From assembly GCA_964525945.1 (NCBI GenBank), contig CAZGKX010000004.1, forward strand, positions 1 through 64,000: a DNA stretch of 64,000 nt, read 5' to 3'. Positions within the stretch are counted from its first letter, which is position 1. Every line of letters starts with the position of its first letter. Shown here piece by piece: positions 35,432 to 44,330 of this stretch. Below the pieces are notes generated by a model. It did not search any database, was not told where the DNA came from, and saw only the letters and a program-made list of their open reading frames with translations. The translations under genes were made by a program, and so were the position numbers. This stretch comes from CAZGKX01 sp964525945. GTDB lineage: Bacteria; Pseudomonadota; Gammaproteobacteria; Legionellales; Legionellaceae.

Positions 35432-36499
35432 ATGGAAGCAGGGCAAGGGACTGATCATTCGCTTTTATACAACACATTGAAACAGGACGTTTACGGTGCT
35501 TTAGCTGATAAGCGACTACGCGGCCCTATCAATTTGTATATAAAAAGCCTTGTTTTGGCCGGAGCCTGGTTCATCAGCTATTTTAATTTTTTATACAGCG
35601 GCCAACTGGATAACCCATTTTATTGCTTTTTTGCAATGTTTTTTCTTTTTCTGACCTCATCGGCGTTAACCTTGAACATCATTCATGAAGGGTCACACCG
35701 CTCTCTTTCCACGTCAAAATTTATAAATCATTTGGCGCAGATGATGGTGTCTTGTGTGTACGGTATCAGCACCATTAATTGGTATGAAAAACATGTTAAA
35801 CGCCACCATGTTTACACCAACATTTATGCCAAAGATTTTGACATCAATTCCAAAGGTCTTTTTAGGTATTCGTCACTGGATCCTTGGCGGGCTTGGCACA
35901 AATGGCAAGCGTATTATGCTGTCCCGCTTTACGCGCTGTACATTTTAAAGTGGATCTATATAGGGGATTTTAAAGATCTTTTCTATAACATTTACGAGTT
36001 ATCCATACCCAAAAGAATGCTTTTATTTTTGGAAATAATAGCTACCCGCATGGCGCATGTTGTATTGTTCATTATTATCCCTCTCCACTATTTTTCTTCA
36101 CTGCAATTCTTTATTGGTTATTATGTAACTTTTTTATTACTGTCCGGTTTAATCACATCGATTATTTTTCAACTTGCCCATGTTGTCCCTGATTTATTTT
36201 TTCTACTCAGAGCAGAAAATTTTACAGCCAATCAATTGCTACACCAACTGTCATCAACATCGGATTTTTCCTCGCAGAACAAGATCCTGACTTATTTTAC
36301 AGGGGGGTTAAACATGCAAGTGATACATCATCTATTTCCTCATGTTTCTCATACCCACTATTCCACGATACAGCCTATTGTTAAGTCTTTTTGCAAAAAA
36401 AACAATCTACCCTATCACGAATATTCAACATGCGGATCCGCAATTAAAGCTCATTTTTCTTATTTAAACAGGTTGGGGAAAAAGCCACAAATCCATTAA
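35432..36499 (+). CDS. Membrane fatty-acid desaturase
   Basis: This 355-residue polytopic protein has the three His boxes of membrane di-iron desaturases: 'HEGSHRS', 'HVKRHHV', and 'QVIHHLFPHVSHTHY' with the HxxHH-like third box. Hydrophobic pairs flank the boxes. Such enzymes introduce double bonds into acyl chains of lipids or acyl carriers; regiospecificity is not predictable here. A cytochrome-b5-type His replacement is not evident. It starts 18 bases after ruvA on the same strand, perhaps co-transcribed by read-through. Confidence 0.85.
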   Translation: MEAGQGTDHSLLYNTLKQDVYGALADKRLRGPINLYIKSLVLAGAWFISYFNFLYSGQLDNPFYCFFAMFFLFLTSSALTLNIIHEGSHRSLSTSKFINHLAQMMVSCVYGISTINWYEKHVKRHHVYTNIYAKDFDINSKGLFRYSSLDPWRAWHKWQAYYAVPLYALYILKWIYIGDFKDLFYNIYELSIPKRMLLFLEIIATRMAHVVLFIIIPLHYFSSLQFFIGYYVTFLLLSGLITSIIFQLAHVVPDLFFLLRAENFTANQLLHQLSSTSDFSSQNKILTYFTGGLNMQVIHHLFPHVSHTHYSTIQPIVKSFCKKNNLPYHEYSTCGSAIKAHFSYLNRLGKKPQIH

Positions 36500-36511
36500 C
36501 ACGTCAAATGA

Positions 36512-36724
36512 CATATAAATGCAAAACGCTTTGCACGCGAAAACAGTTGCCTGCTTTTTGTTGATGATGGTACCTACAGCGACACCCAATGCATGGATCA
36601 TATCGTTCATACAGCATTTCGTCTGAATCAAATTCGTCAAAACCAGCCTGAGTACTTTAATCAATCATCCATTGACATGGTATTTTGTTTTGCCTACGCC
36701 ACACAGCCCGCAGCGTTAACTTAA
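36512..36724 (+). pseudogene. C-terminal remnant of an unrecognised gene
   Basis: Downstream of the desaturase, a frame without a good start reads 70 coherent codons ('HINAKRFARENSCLLFVDDG' ... 'DMVFCFAYATQPAALT') to a stop at 36722-36724. It overlaps the end of the opposite-strand 608-codon gene by 9 bases. The composition is protein-like (balanced, no stop in 70 codons), and an in-frame TGA immediately precedes it. It looks like the 3' end of a deleted gene. The family is unknown. Confidence 0.5.
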
Positions 36725-38542
36725 ACCCGAGATGGGTTGAAGCATCAAATGGTTTAAATCACTTAAACAAAGTTGTTGTAATTTGGTGCCCAGCACCTCA
36801 CATTCCTGCTCACTATCAAGAATGCCTATTCGCAGCATAAACGCCTCAAATTTATTTTTTTCAAATTTTCCGGACTTATTTTCTGATATATGCTGATAAT
36901 ATTGTATTAAAGCAGTACTTACTTGCTCCAGATTGTTTGCAAAATCCAAAGAAGAACTTAATGTTTCAGAAGCCGATTGTTCAGGACGGCTCCAAAAACC
37001 TAATGTTTTTTGAACCTTTATTATTTCCAAGTGCTCTCGAATCCGGTCAATAAAAGTCTCCAAGACATTGATTTCAAACTCTTCCTCTACTGCGCCAAGC
37101 TGTGGAGACAGCCCATTCAAAGAGCGAAGCAGATGAGGGATCATGTTGGTCGCTAGATTTTTTTCGTCCATCAATAAAGTTGCGAGCCTTTTAGCATCCG
37201 CTTGCATCTCAGGAAGGCTTGTTTGGTAAAGAGCCCTCATCCGAGTAAAATCCAGATTTCGTTGCGATTGATAAAATTCGGTCAGTGGACTGTGGGGTAA
37301 TTTATTTTTCAAATAGTTGAGAAACCCTCGAAAAAAAAACTCTTTCCAGCGAACGACTTGGTAGCACACAATTTTGCCTTTCATCAAACCTTCGATCCAG
37401 GACGCATCACCAGTGAGGCCAACCCAAGGTTCTGAATCATTCAGCAATGCTTGAACTGTTTTACGTCCCAAATGCTGTGGGTTTAAAAGTCGAACGTTAA
37501 ATGGGCCGTCGTCCATTGCAACAATCGTTTCTGCAATACCAGTCTTTTGTTTCAAATCATAACGTGCAGTGTTTATTTTACTTTTATAAGTCTCTGGCAA
37601 AGTGTCAAGAGCCTTTTGATAGATGTGCTGAAGAAATTCAGGGTCTTTGTGTCCAGGAATGACAATATCAATATTGTTTTTATCACCGATGTCCATTGCC
37701 AGCATGATACTGTTTTGGATGTAGGATCCCGTGTTTACAACGTAATGACGTAACACATGCTGAGGCAGATCGAAAAAATAGCCATAAAACAAGGCGTGTG
37801 AGTGCTTATAACGGGCAAGATCACCTTGTGTAACATGATGAATAAACTCCGCGTCAGCCTCTGCAACGTCATCCAAATGATTGGTTGCTAAAGCACTGTC
37901 ATCAATATAGACACCCAGACCTTTGTAATTTTTGTACGAACTGTACTCATTTGATCCTCCAAATCCTGTGTGTATGACTTCAACATTGGGGTTGTCGTAA
38001 GTGGTCGTGCCATTATGTTCGAGATCATATTCGGGTATTAAACGCGTCGGTTTATTAAAGGTCGCTAATAATCGATAATCTTGCTCCACCATCCGATGCG
38101 GGTTAGCGTTCACTACAATCATATCGCACTCCCGCAATTGACTCGACACGGCAGGGGATTTTAAAATTTCATGAACATCCTTCCATCCATTCCAACCAAT
38201 AAAAAGGTTTCCCCAATTATTTTCAGAACGTTCGGTTATTTCCTGGGTGGTGAGCGCATGATGATGTTGTTGATCAAACATTTGATCCCCAATGATGGTA
38301 ACGTTTTTATAATCTCCACTGTCAATGCACGTTAGATGGACTTTGTCCTGCCATTCGCCTAGCTCAGCCATTTTGAATGCTTCAATATTTTTTTTAAATC
38401 CACTAAGATCACGTTTTACAATCCAATCTATTTCAACATCGCTGTCTTGAGCGAACACGGCCTTCATAAAACTCGTGGCAGAAATAAGATCCCCACCTCG
38501 TTGATGCATGAAAGAGGTCAAAACAACGATGCGTTTAGGCAT
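36716..38542 (-). CDS. 608-residue orphan protein, candidate effector
   Basis: I do not recognise the family. The first half has a repeating alpha/beta pattern opening 'MPKRIVVLTSFMHQRGGDLISATSFM', followed by segments such as 'CDMIVVNANPHRMVEQDYR', 'NVEVIHTGFGGSNEYSS', 'IDIVIPGHKDPEFLQHIY' and 'EPWVGLTGDASWIEGLMKG'. This arrangement is reminiscent of GT-B glycosyltransferase folds. The last 170 or so residues are helical and charged. There is no signal peptide or membrane helix. An orphan cytosolic-type protein of this size beside pmrAB-like genes is typical of Legionella translocated substrates, but secretion is inference only. Confidence 0.7.
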   Translation of the reverse strand: MPKRIVVLTSFMHQRGGDLISATSFMKAVFAQDSDVEIDWIVKRDLSGFKKNIEAFKMAELGEWQDKVHLTCIDSGDYKNVTIIGDQMFDQQHHHALTTQEITERSENNWGNLFIGWNGWKDVHEILKSPAVSSQLRECDMIVVNANPHRMVEQDYRLLATFNKPTRLIPEYDLEHNGTTTYDNPNVEVIHTGFGGSNEYSSYKNYKGLGVYIDDSALATNHLDDVAEADAEFIHHVTQGDLARYKHSHALFYGYFFDLPQHVLRHYVVNTGSYIQNSIMLAMDIGDKNNIDIVIPGHKDPEFLQHIYQKALDTLPETYKSKINTARYDLKQKTGIAETIVAMDDGPFNVRLLNPQHLGRKTVQALLNDSEPWVGLTGDASWIEGLMKGKIVCYQVVRWKEFFFRGFLNYLKNKLPHSPLTEFYQSQRNLDFTRMRALYQTSLPEMQADAKRLATLLMDEKNLATNMIPHLLRSLNGLSPQLGAVEEEFEINVLETFIDRIREHLEIIKVQKTLGFWSRPEQSASETLSSSLDFANNLEQVSTALIQYYQHISENKSGKFEKNKFEAFMLRIGILDSEQECEVLGTKLQQLCLSDLNHLMLQPISGLS

Positions 38543-38624
38543 GATAGGCCATTAATGGAGTCAGATTGATTTAATTATAGCACGAAGACATGCGCTCGAA
38601 ATGAAGGATCTGTGTGTTATAAAA

Positions 38625-39235
38625 TCAACGACTATTATATTTGCAGGTAAGATGCGCAATAAAACTCCCTAAAGCCGCTCCGGCAATAATATCGCTTAGA
38701 AAATGATAATACATCACAAGTTGTCCTACCACGACTAAAATGGCTACCGCAACCCAAAAGCAACACAAGCGGGGAAATAAACAACACATGCTCATGGAAA
38801 ATGCAAAAGCTATGGCAGAATGACCGGACGGAAAGGAGCTCGATAACCCGCCATTGAACCAATTAAAACCGTAAGCATGGTCTTTAATGAGCGATAAATT
38901 ATTGCAATAAAAAGTGTCCGTCCAAAACCTGCCAAATATTATTTTTAGAAGATCTTTGATANNNNNNNNNNGACTGCATTGCTCATGATAAGAAGCTTTT
39001 TTTCTATGGGATTTATCAACTTGTTTAACAGGAATTTAATTGAAAAATAGAAGTAGAACAGAAAGACAAAAATGTTGATCAAGATGACAATGTCATTGGC
39101 CAGTATTTTAAATACTGTGTAATTGTGGCTGTTGTGATGGTACAAAAACCACACCATTGGTTGATCAATCCATTGATAGCAAATAGCCATTATTGCGATA
39201 ACAAAGCAGTAAAGTATGCTTTTTTTATAGGGCAT
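38625..39235 (-). CDS. PAP2-family phosphatase (interrupted by an N gap)
   Basis: The N-terminal half (39235 down to the gap; 'MPYKKSILYCFVIAIMAICY', several membrane helices) and the C-terminal half (38961 down to 38625) belong together. The second half carries the acid-phosphatase motifs: 'KIIFGRFW', 'SSFPSGHSAIAFAFSMS' and 'YYHFLSDIIAGAALGS' (catalytic His and Asp), ending 'HLTCKYNSR'. PAP2 membrane enzymes dephosphorylate lipid phosphates or undecaprenyl pyrophosphate. Ten N at 38962-38971 shift the frame, so the literal sequence reads into a false stop at 38945. The break is probably an assembly effect. Confidence 0.82.
38962..38971. other. Assembly gap (10 N) inside the PAP2 gene
   Basis: Ten N separate two halves of one PAP2 protein lying in different frames. 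Frame arithmetic requires the true joint to differ from 10 bases, so the number is a placeholder. Confidence 0.95.
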
Positions 39236-39271
39236 AAAAATGGTTCCATTTTGAATGATGAAAGAAAGGCC

Positions 39272-40678
39272 TCACAATGCGTTTGGAAAAAATATGCGGA
39301 TGATTAATCCTGTGTTTTCTTCGGTGGTCGCAAGCGTAATACGGCCGTGGTGCAAATCACAAATTTGTTGAACAATCGCCAAACCCAAGCCACTGCCGGT
39401 GCTTTTGTTGCCCAAGACCCTAAAAAATCGTTCAAAAACACGTGTTTGCAATTCCACTGGAATGCCTGGTCCGTTGTCTTGAACTTCAATGACCGCTTCA
39501 TTTTTTAGCTGATACACCCGCACACTCACTTCTCCTCCTTGCCGGCTATAACGAATCGCGTTATCGACTAAATTTCTTACAAGAATACCAATGGCGGTAG
39601 AATGACCTAAAAAAGAAGGATGGGCATTATCATGTTCAAATTCCAATTCAATGGATTTTTCAATAGCGGTTGGAGCAAGCATGGCTAAGATATCACGCGT
39701 AACCTTAACCAAATCCACGTTGTCTTTCTCATTGGCAATCAACGGATCAGCTACCAATTGACTCATCGTCAGCAACTGCTGAACAATATGTGTGCTGCGA
39801 TGTACGCTCGTGATTAACTTAAGCAAAGCAATGTTTTTTTCGTCCAAGGTATTGGCATTAAGTGCCACTTGTGCCTGAGCTTTAATGGCAGCAAGGGGTG
39901 TGCGAAGTTCGTGTGCCGCATCAGCGGCAAAACGTTTTTCACGTTCAAAGCCTTCTTGAAGACGGTAAAAAAGTTTGTTTAATTCGTCAATGACAGGTTT
40001 TAATTCTTCAGGAACCGCTTCAATGGCCACGGCCTCTAAATGGCTAGGCGCTCTATTAGCAACTTCTTCAGCCACACGAACCAGTCCTTTCAAGCCTCTG
40101 CCAATGATGATCCAGATTAAAAAACCAGACAAGGGGAACGTCAAAAACAGAAAATATAAATCATCTTTGGCGATATGGCGCCCTAATTCATTTCTTGTGT
40201 CATAACGTTCTGCCAGCATGATTCGAGTGCCCGCGTTTGGATCATAGGAAGTGAAAACCCGCCATTTTTGGTGAGCAATTGTTTGTGTGCTAAAACCATT
40301 TGAATCACTGCTCAACGGGGTAGCTGGAGCAGATGGGGAACGAAGTAAAAGTTTGCCTTGGTTGTTCCATATTTGAAAATTGAATTTATCCAAATAAAAT
40401 TGTGGCGAATGATCGGAAGGGTTTCCGGCTGGGTAATAAAGCCTGATACGTTCGGGGATCGTTTCCAATGTTTTTTGAATCGTGGAGAGAGAGCGTTGAT
40501 GCACATCTTTACCGAGTAAAGCTTGGTAGGAAAGCGCTGAAACGGCCATCAGCGTGTCTAAATGCTTTTGAATTTGATTTTGATCCAAATAATAATTGCC
40601 AATGGCTGTGAGCGTCGTGGTGACAACAATAGCAAGCAGCAAATTGATCAATAAAAATTTACGGATCGAAAATTTCAC
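39272..40678 (-). CDS. pmrB: Sensor histidine kinase, PmrB/QseC-like
   Basis: This 468-residue inner-membrane kinase has TM1 at about 8-30, a periplasmic loop (about 30-172), TM2 at about 173-195, HAMP, the H-box 'FAADAAHELRTPLAAIKAQAQ' (phospho-acceptor His256), and the N/G1/G2 boxes of the ATPase domain ('NLVDNAIRYSRQGGE', 'VQDNGPGIP', 'GSGLGLAIVQQIC'). The partner regulator gene ends up with its start about 700 bases upstream on the same strand (37 bases between the genes). Similarity to QseC/PmrB sensors is clear; I name it pmrB from the effector-rich, ruvCA-proximal setting as remembered for Legionella, so the symbol is less certain than the class. Confidence 0.78.
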   Translation of the reverse strand: MKFSIRKFLLINLLLAIVVTTTLTAIGNYYLDQNQIQKHLDTLMAVSALSYQALLGKDVHQRSLSTIQKTLETIPERIRLYYPAGNPSDHSPQFYLDKFNFQIWNNQGKLLLRSPSAPATPLSSDSNGFSTQTIAHQKWRVFTSYDPNAGTRIMLAERYDTRNELGRHIAKDDLYFLFLTFPLSGFLIWIIIGRGLKGLVRVAEEVANRAPSHLEAVAIEAVPEELKPVIDELNKLFYRLQEGFEREKRFAADAAHELRTPLAAIKAQAQVALNANTLDEKNIALLKLITSVHRSTHIVQQLLTMSQLVADPLIANEKDNVDLVKVTRDILAMLAPTAIEKSIELEFEHDNAHPSFLGHSTAIGILVRNLVDNAIRYSRQGGEVSVRVYQLKNEAVIEVQDNGPGIPVELQTRVFERFFRVLGNKSTGSGLGLAIVQQICDLHHGRITLATTEENTGLIIRIFFPNAL

Positions 40679-40715
40679 AATGCATCAGTCCTTTCAGCAA
40701 GTATTCCTTGACGTG

Positions 40716-41393
40716 TTATTGCTCTTTGGTGTGTTTATTTTTCTCCGCCATGTAACCTACACCACGAATGGTTCGAATAAGGTTCGTATTGAGTTTTTTC
40801 CGTAAATTATGAATATGGACTTCCAATGCATTGCTGTCGACGTCTTCATCCCAGCTGTAAATACTTTGCATAAGCTGTTCTCGAGACAGAACATGCCCGC
40901 TGTTTTCCAACAATTTTTGCAGCAAAGCGAATTCACGGCGAGGAACATTGACGGGTTGATTATCCACCAGGACCGAATGAGCGGCAGGATCGAGGGTGAT
41001 GTTGAAATATTGCAGAGCGGTGTCTGCTCGTCCTTGTGAACGGCGTATTAATGCCCGTATCCGTGCGCTCAACTCATTTAAATCAAAAGGTTTGATGATA
41101 TAGTCATCCGCGCCACTGTCCAGTCCTTTGATTCTGTCTTCGATAGACTCTCGAGCTGTTAAAATAATAACGGGCGTGGTGTTATTGGCTTGCCTGATGT
41201 GTTGCAAAAGATGAAGACCTGAGATCTTGGGTAAACTCAAATCCAAAATGATCAGTTCAAACGAATCGGTTTTGATTGCTGCTCGCGCCCGTTCACCGTC
41301 TTTCAACCACTCAACGATATAACCAAATTGAGTTAACCCAGTTTTGACCGCATCTCCCAGTAATTCATCATCTTCTACAAGCAATAATCTCAT
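40716..41393 (-). CDS. pmrA: OmpR-family response regulator, PmrA/QseB-like
   Basis: This 225-residue regulator has a receiver domain ('MRLLLVEDDELLGDAVKTGL', phospho-acceptor Asp51 in 'LIILDLSLP', Lys in 'DDYIIKPFDLNEL') and a winged-helix DNA-binding domain ('LSREQLMQSIYSWDEDVDSNALEVHIHNLRKKL', 'IRTIRGVGYM'). It is co-directional with and 37 bases upstream of the sensor kinase. In Legionella, PmrA directly activates many Dot/Icm effector genes (established). The assignment as PmrA and not another QseB-like regulator rests on resemblance and context. Confidence 0.8.
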   Translation of the reverse strand: MRLLLVEDDELLGDAVKTGLTQFGYIVEWLKDGERARAAIKTDSFELIILDLSLPKISGLHLLQHIRQANNTTPVIILTARESIEDRIKGLDSGADDYIIKPFDLNELSARIRALIRRSQGRADTALQYFNITLDPAAHSVLVDNQPVNVPRREFALLQKLLENSGHVLSREQLMQSIYSWDEDVDSNALEVHIHNLRKKLNTNLIRTIRGVGYMAEKNKHTKEQ

Positions 41394-41430
41394 TTCTAGA
41401 TCCTTATAGAAATACGAATACGAGTTCGCT

Positions 41431-41979
41431 TTATGAGTTTACATCCCTTGGCTGTTCCACAGCATGTTTGGTTGAGTAGAGCGCTTGAATAAAAACAAAC
41501 ACAAGCATGCAACCTGCGCCGCCAAACAATTTAAAATTAACCCAAAAATCAGTGTCGAAATAGTAAGCAACGTACAAGTTGAGCGCGCCCATAAAAACGA
41601 AATAAACCGCCCACGCATAATTTAAGCGCAACCAGATTTTTTTAGGTAATTTGATGTTGCCATCCATCATTTTTTCAATCAGTGTCTTTTTTCCAAAAAA
41701 AGTGGAGCCAACAAAGACCAAAGAGGACAACCAATAAATGCCGGTTGGTTTCCATTTTATAAACCAGGGGTTGTGGAAAAACAATGTAGCACCACCCAGA
41801 ACCAAAATTAATCCAAGGCTAATCAAGTGCAATTTTTCATACCGTTGGTATTTAATACGGTGAAAAATAACTTGCAACATTGAAGCTATCATCGCGACAG
41901 CTGTGGCGGTGTAGATGCCAAAAAATTTATAGCAAATAAAAAAAATTAAAATAGGAAAAAAATCAAATAGTAGTTTCAT
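41431..41979 (-). CDS. yciB: Inner-membrane septation protein YciB
   Basis: This 182-residue protein has five hydrophobic segments and the YciB/IspA pattern: 'MKLLFDFFPILIFFICYKF', 'GGATLFFHNPWFIKWKPT', 'RLNYAWAVYFVFMGALNLYVA' and 'FWVNFKLFG'. YciB helps envelope and septum synthesis and interacts with divisome and elongasome parts in E. coli. It lies upstream of the regulator gene on the same strand with 37 bases between. Confidence 0.92.
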   Translation of the reverse strand: MKLLFDFFPILIFFICYKFFGIYTATAVAMIASMLQVIFHRIKYQRYEKLHLISLGLILVLGGATLFFHNPWFIKWKPTGIYWLSSLVFVGSTFFGKKTLIEKMMDGNIKLPKKIWLRLNYAWAVYFVFMGALNLYVAYYFDTDFWVNFKLFGGAGCMLVFVFIQALYSTKHAVEQPRDVNS

Positions 41980-42023
41980 CGCGTTAACTTCGCTTACAAT
42001 GGTAATTAGAGTATATCACATGA

Positions 42024-43460
42024 TTAGCCTAACGTGATGCGTTGGCCGGTTCGCAGCATGTGACGTTGTAGACCTGGGTTTAATTTAACCAACGTATCCA
42101 CATGTGTATGGCTTTGTTTAGCGATTAAACTTAACGTGTCGCCCTTTTTAACAACATAAACCCCACTGGCCTTCATGTTACGCCAAATAACCAGTTGTTG
42201 CCCAGGACGCAGTTTAGTGGTGGGCTTCAATTTGTTCCAGGACCGTATTTGGGGGGCAGTGATGTCATATTTTTTTTGCAAATCAGGAAATGATTCGTTT
42301 TTTTGCACAATATGAATCATTTTATACGTTTTTGGAGTAGCGAATTGATGACCGGGTGAAGCAGGGATATCTGGTTTTGCCGGAAGCAGGGTGTTTTTAG
42401 GGCTGGGAATAAGGACATATTGACCTTTTTGAACCGAATTTGATTTAAGCTGGTTAAGCTCTTTGATCAAATTAATGGTGGTGTGATTTTTTTGAGCGAT
42501 CAATTTAAGATTATCGCCGGCATTCACATGGTAACGTTTCCAACTTACCCGTTGATCTTCGGGTAAGTTGGCAAGGTTCCTGCTAAAATCTTCCACTTTA
42601 TCGGTTGGAATAAGCAGCTTAAAGGGACGATAAGGAGCGGTGGCCCAACGGTTGAAGCCAGGGTTTAATTTTATCAAATCTTGGTAAGAAATACCGGCTA
42701 ATTTTGCAGCATGGTTCAGATCGATTTGGCTGCCGATATTCACTTCCTCAAAATAAGGAGAAGAAGGGATATCGGGCAATTGAATACGGTAACGCTGTGG
42801 ATTTTGCATAATTTCGGCGAGTGCTAACAAACGAGGGATATACGCTTTGGTTTCAGTGGGAACAGGCAATGACCAAAAATGAATTTTACCCGTTTGCCCG
42901 CTGTTTTTAATGATCCGCGCCATGGTGCCTTCGCCTGAATCATACGCAGCAAAAGCCAATATCCAATCGCCATTAAAAAAATTATGCAAATAAGCCAAAT
43001 AGTTTAAAGCCGCATCCGTCGAAGGCCGTATACTCCGTCGCCCATCAAACCACCAATCTTGTTTTAAACCCAAATCCGTGCCAGTCCCCGGCATCAATTG
43101 CCACAATCCTGCAGCGCCTGCGCCGGAATAAGCAAAGGGATCATAAGAGCTTTCTATCATGGGGATTAAGGCGATCTCACCAGGCATTTTTCTTTTTTTA
43201 ATTTCAGTGAGGATATGGTAAATATAAGGTTCGGACTGGGCTAATTTGCGTAAATAACTGGGGTGCGCTATCAACCATCGCAATTGATTTTGCACTTCAG
43301 GTTGAGTGACTTCGTGATTTAGAACAAAATGTTGCCGAAGCACATCCCAAACGTTGCTCTGCGCGAATGCAGCCTGAGAAAAAAAGCCCGCAACAACCAA
43401 AAATAAGAAATTGAATAATATCAATGCTCTAAACTTCAATATAACGGCCCGTCTAAACAA
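42024..43460 (-). CDS. mltD: Membrane-bound lytic transglycosylase D with LysM domains
   Basis: MltD cleaves peptidoglycan. It has 478 residues with an N-terminal hydrophobic signal ('ALILFNFLFLVVAGFFSQAAFA'). The SLT family-1 domain has its catalytic Glu in 'ALIPMIESSYDPFAYSG' and 'GLWQLMPGTGTDLGLK'. Three LysM modules occupy the C-terminal half ('YHVNAGDNLKLIAQKN', 'IHIVQKNESFPDLQKKY', 'YVVKKGDTLSLIAKQS'); the middle one is divergent. No lipobox is visible. It lies just downstream of gloB on the same strand, an adjacency conserved in gammaproteobacteria. Confidence 0.94.
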   Translation of the reverse strand: MFRRAVILKFRALILFNFLFLVVAGFFSQAAFAQSNVWDVLRQHFVLNHEVTQPEVQNQLRWLIAHPSYLRKLAQSEPYIYHILTEIKKRKMPGEIALIPMIESSYDPFAYSGAGAAGLWQLMPGTGTDLGLKQDWWFDGRRSIRPSTDAALNYLAYLHNFFNGDWILAFAAYDSGEGTMARIIKNSGQTGKIHFWSLPVPTETKAYIPRLLALAEIMQNPQRYRIQLPDIPSSPYFEEVNIGSQIDLNHAAKLAGISYQDLIKLNPGFNRWATAPYRPFKLLIPTDKVEDFSRNLANLPEDQRVSWKRYHVNAGDNLKLIAQKNHTTINLIKELNQLKSNSVQKGQYVLIPSPKNTLLPAKPDIPASPGHQFATPKTYKMIHIVQKNESFPDLQKKYDITAPQIRSWNKLKPTTKLRPGQQLVIWRNMKASGVYVVKKGDTLSLIAKQSHTHVDTLVKLNPGLQRHMLRTGQRITLG

Positions 43461-43554
43461 TGATGATGCAGTCTACTAAAAAAAACACTAGGAAGAAACC
43501 CTTGATGAATGAATTTTGTGCTAAAAGTGCGTCATTTGATTCAATAAATGGGCA

Positions 43555-44316
43555 TTAAAGGGCTTTTTCGACAAAATGATTCTTTTGTTCACGTAAATAT
43601 TTAAAAACACTGAGTGAATCATCAGAGCCAAGAAGGTGGGTTTTAGCGTAGTGTTTTACAGAGGGTGTATGAGTGCGCAGAAAAGGATTGATTCTTTTTT
43701 CTTGTTGAATGGTGGAAGGAAGTGAGCATCGATGCGGTTTTGAATTCAAAAAAAGAGCATGGGTTTGAATGTCTAAATTGTTGGGTTCCACGGCCGCGGC
43801 AAATTGTAAATTTGCTCGAGTGTATTCGTGCGCACAATAGATTTTAGTGGCATCGGGTAAATTTTTTAAATGCAACAAGGATTGGTGCAACGCTTCGATT
43901 GTGCCATCAAACACCCTTCCACAACCTGCTGAAAACAGAGTGTCTCCTGAAAACAACCACTGTTGGCGAGGCTCATAATAGCAAACGTGAGAAAGGGTAT
44001 GGCCAGGGGTTGCTATAACCTGAAAATCAAAAGAGGGAATGCTCAGCGTCGGCCTTGTTTTTATCCCAAAGGGTATGCGAAGATCCTCTGGAGCATAAAC
44101 AATAACATTGGGAAAACGCTTCAAGAGCGAAGAAACACCATTGATATGATCAAAGTGATGGTGAGTGATAAGGATATGGGTTAAGCGAAGCTTGTGTTGA
44201 TCTGCGTAAGCAATAACAGGCATTGCATCCCCTGGATCAATGCAAATCATCATGTTGCTATGGATAATTGCCCAAATGTAATTGTCTTGAAAGGCAGGCA
44301 GAGGAATTACGCGCAT
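43555..44316 (-). CDS. gloB: Hydroxyacylglutathione hydrolase (glyoxalase II)
   Basis: GloB hydrolyses S-lactoylglutathione to lactate and glutathione, completing methylglyoxal detoxification. It has 253 residues. The metallo-beta-lactamase-fold metal motif 'THHHFDHINGV' supplies THxHxDH, with further ligands in 'TPGHTLSHVCYY', 'FSGDTLFSAGCGRVFDG' and 'CAHEYT'. The C-terminal substrate-binding region ('EKRINPFLRTH') is present. Fifteen bases separate it from rlmJ upstream. Confidence 0.95.
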   Translation of the reverse strand: MRVIPLPAFQDNYIWAIIHSNMMICIDPGDAMPVIAYADQHKLRLTHILITHHHFDHINGVSSLLKRFPNVIVYAPEDLRIPFGIKTRPTLSIPSFDFQVIATPGHTLSHVCYYEPRQQWLFSGDTLFSAGCGRVFDGTIEALHQSLLHLKNLPDATKIYCAHEYTRANLQFAAAVEPNNLDIQTHALFLNSKPHRCSLPSTIQQEKRINPFLRTHTPSVKHYAKTHLLGSDDSLSVFKYLREQKNHFVEKAL

Positions 44317-44330
44317 AAGGATCCGTGTGT

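Noticed and set aside
38635..38862. A 75-codon Cys/Phe/Ser-rich frame on the minus strand
   Set aside because: The adjacent frame encodes the PAP2 catalytic motifs; this one is out of frame with them.
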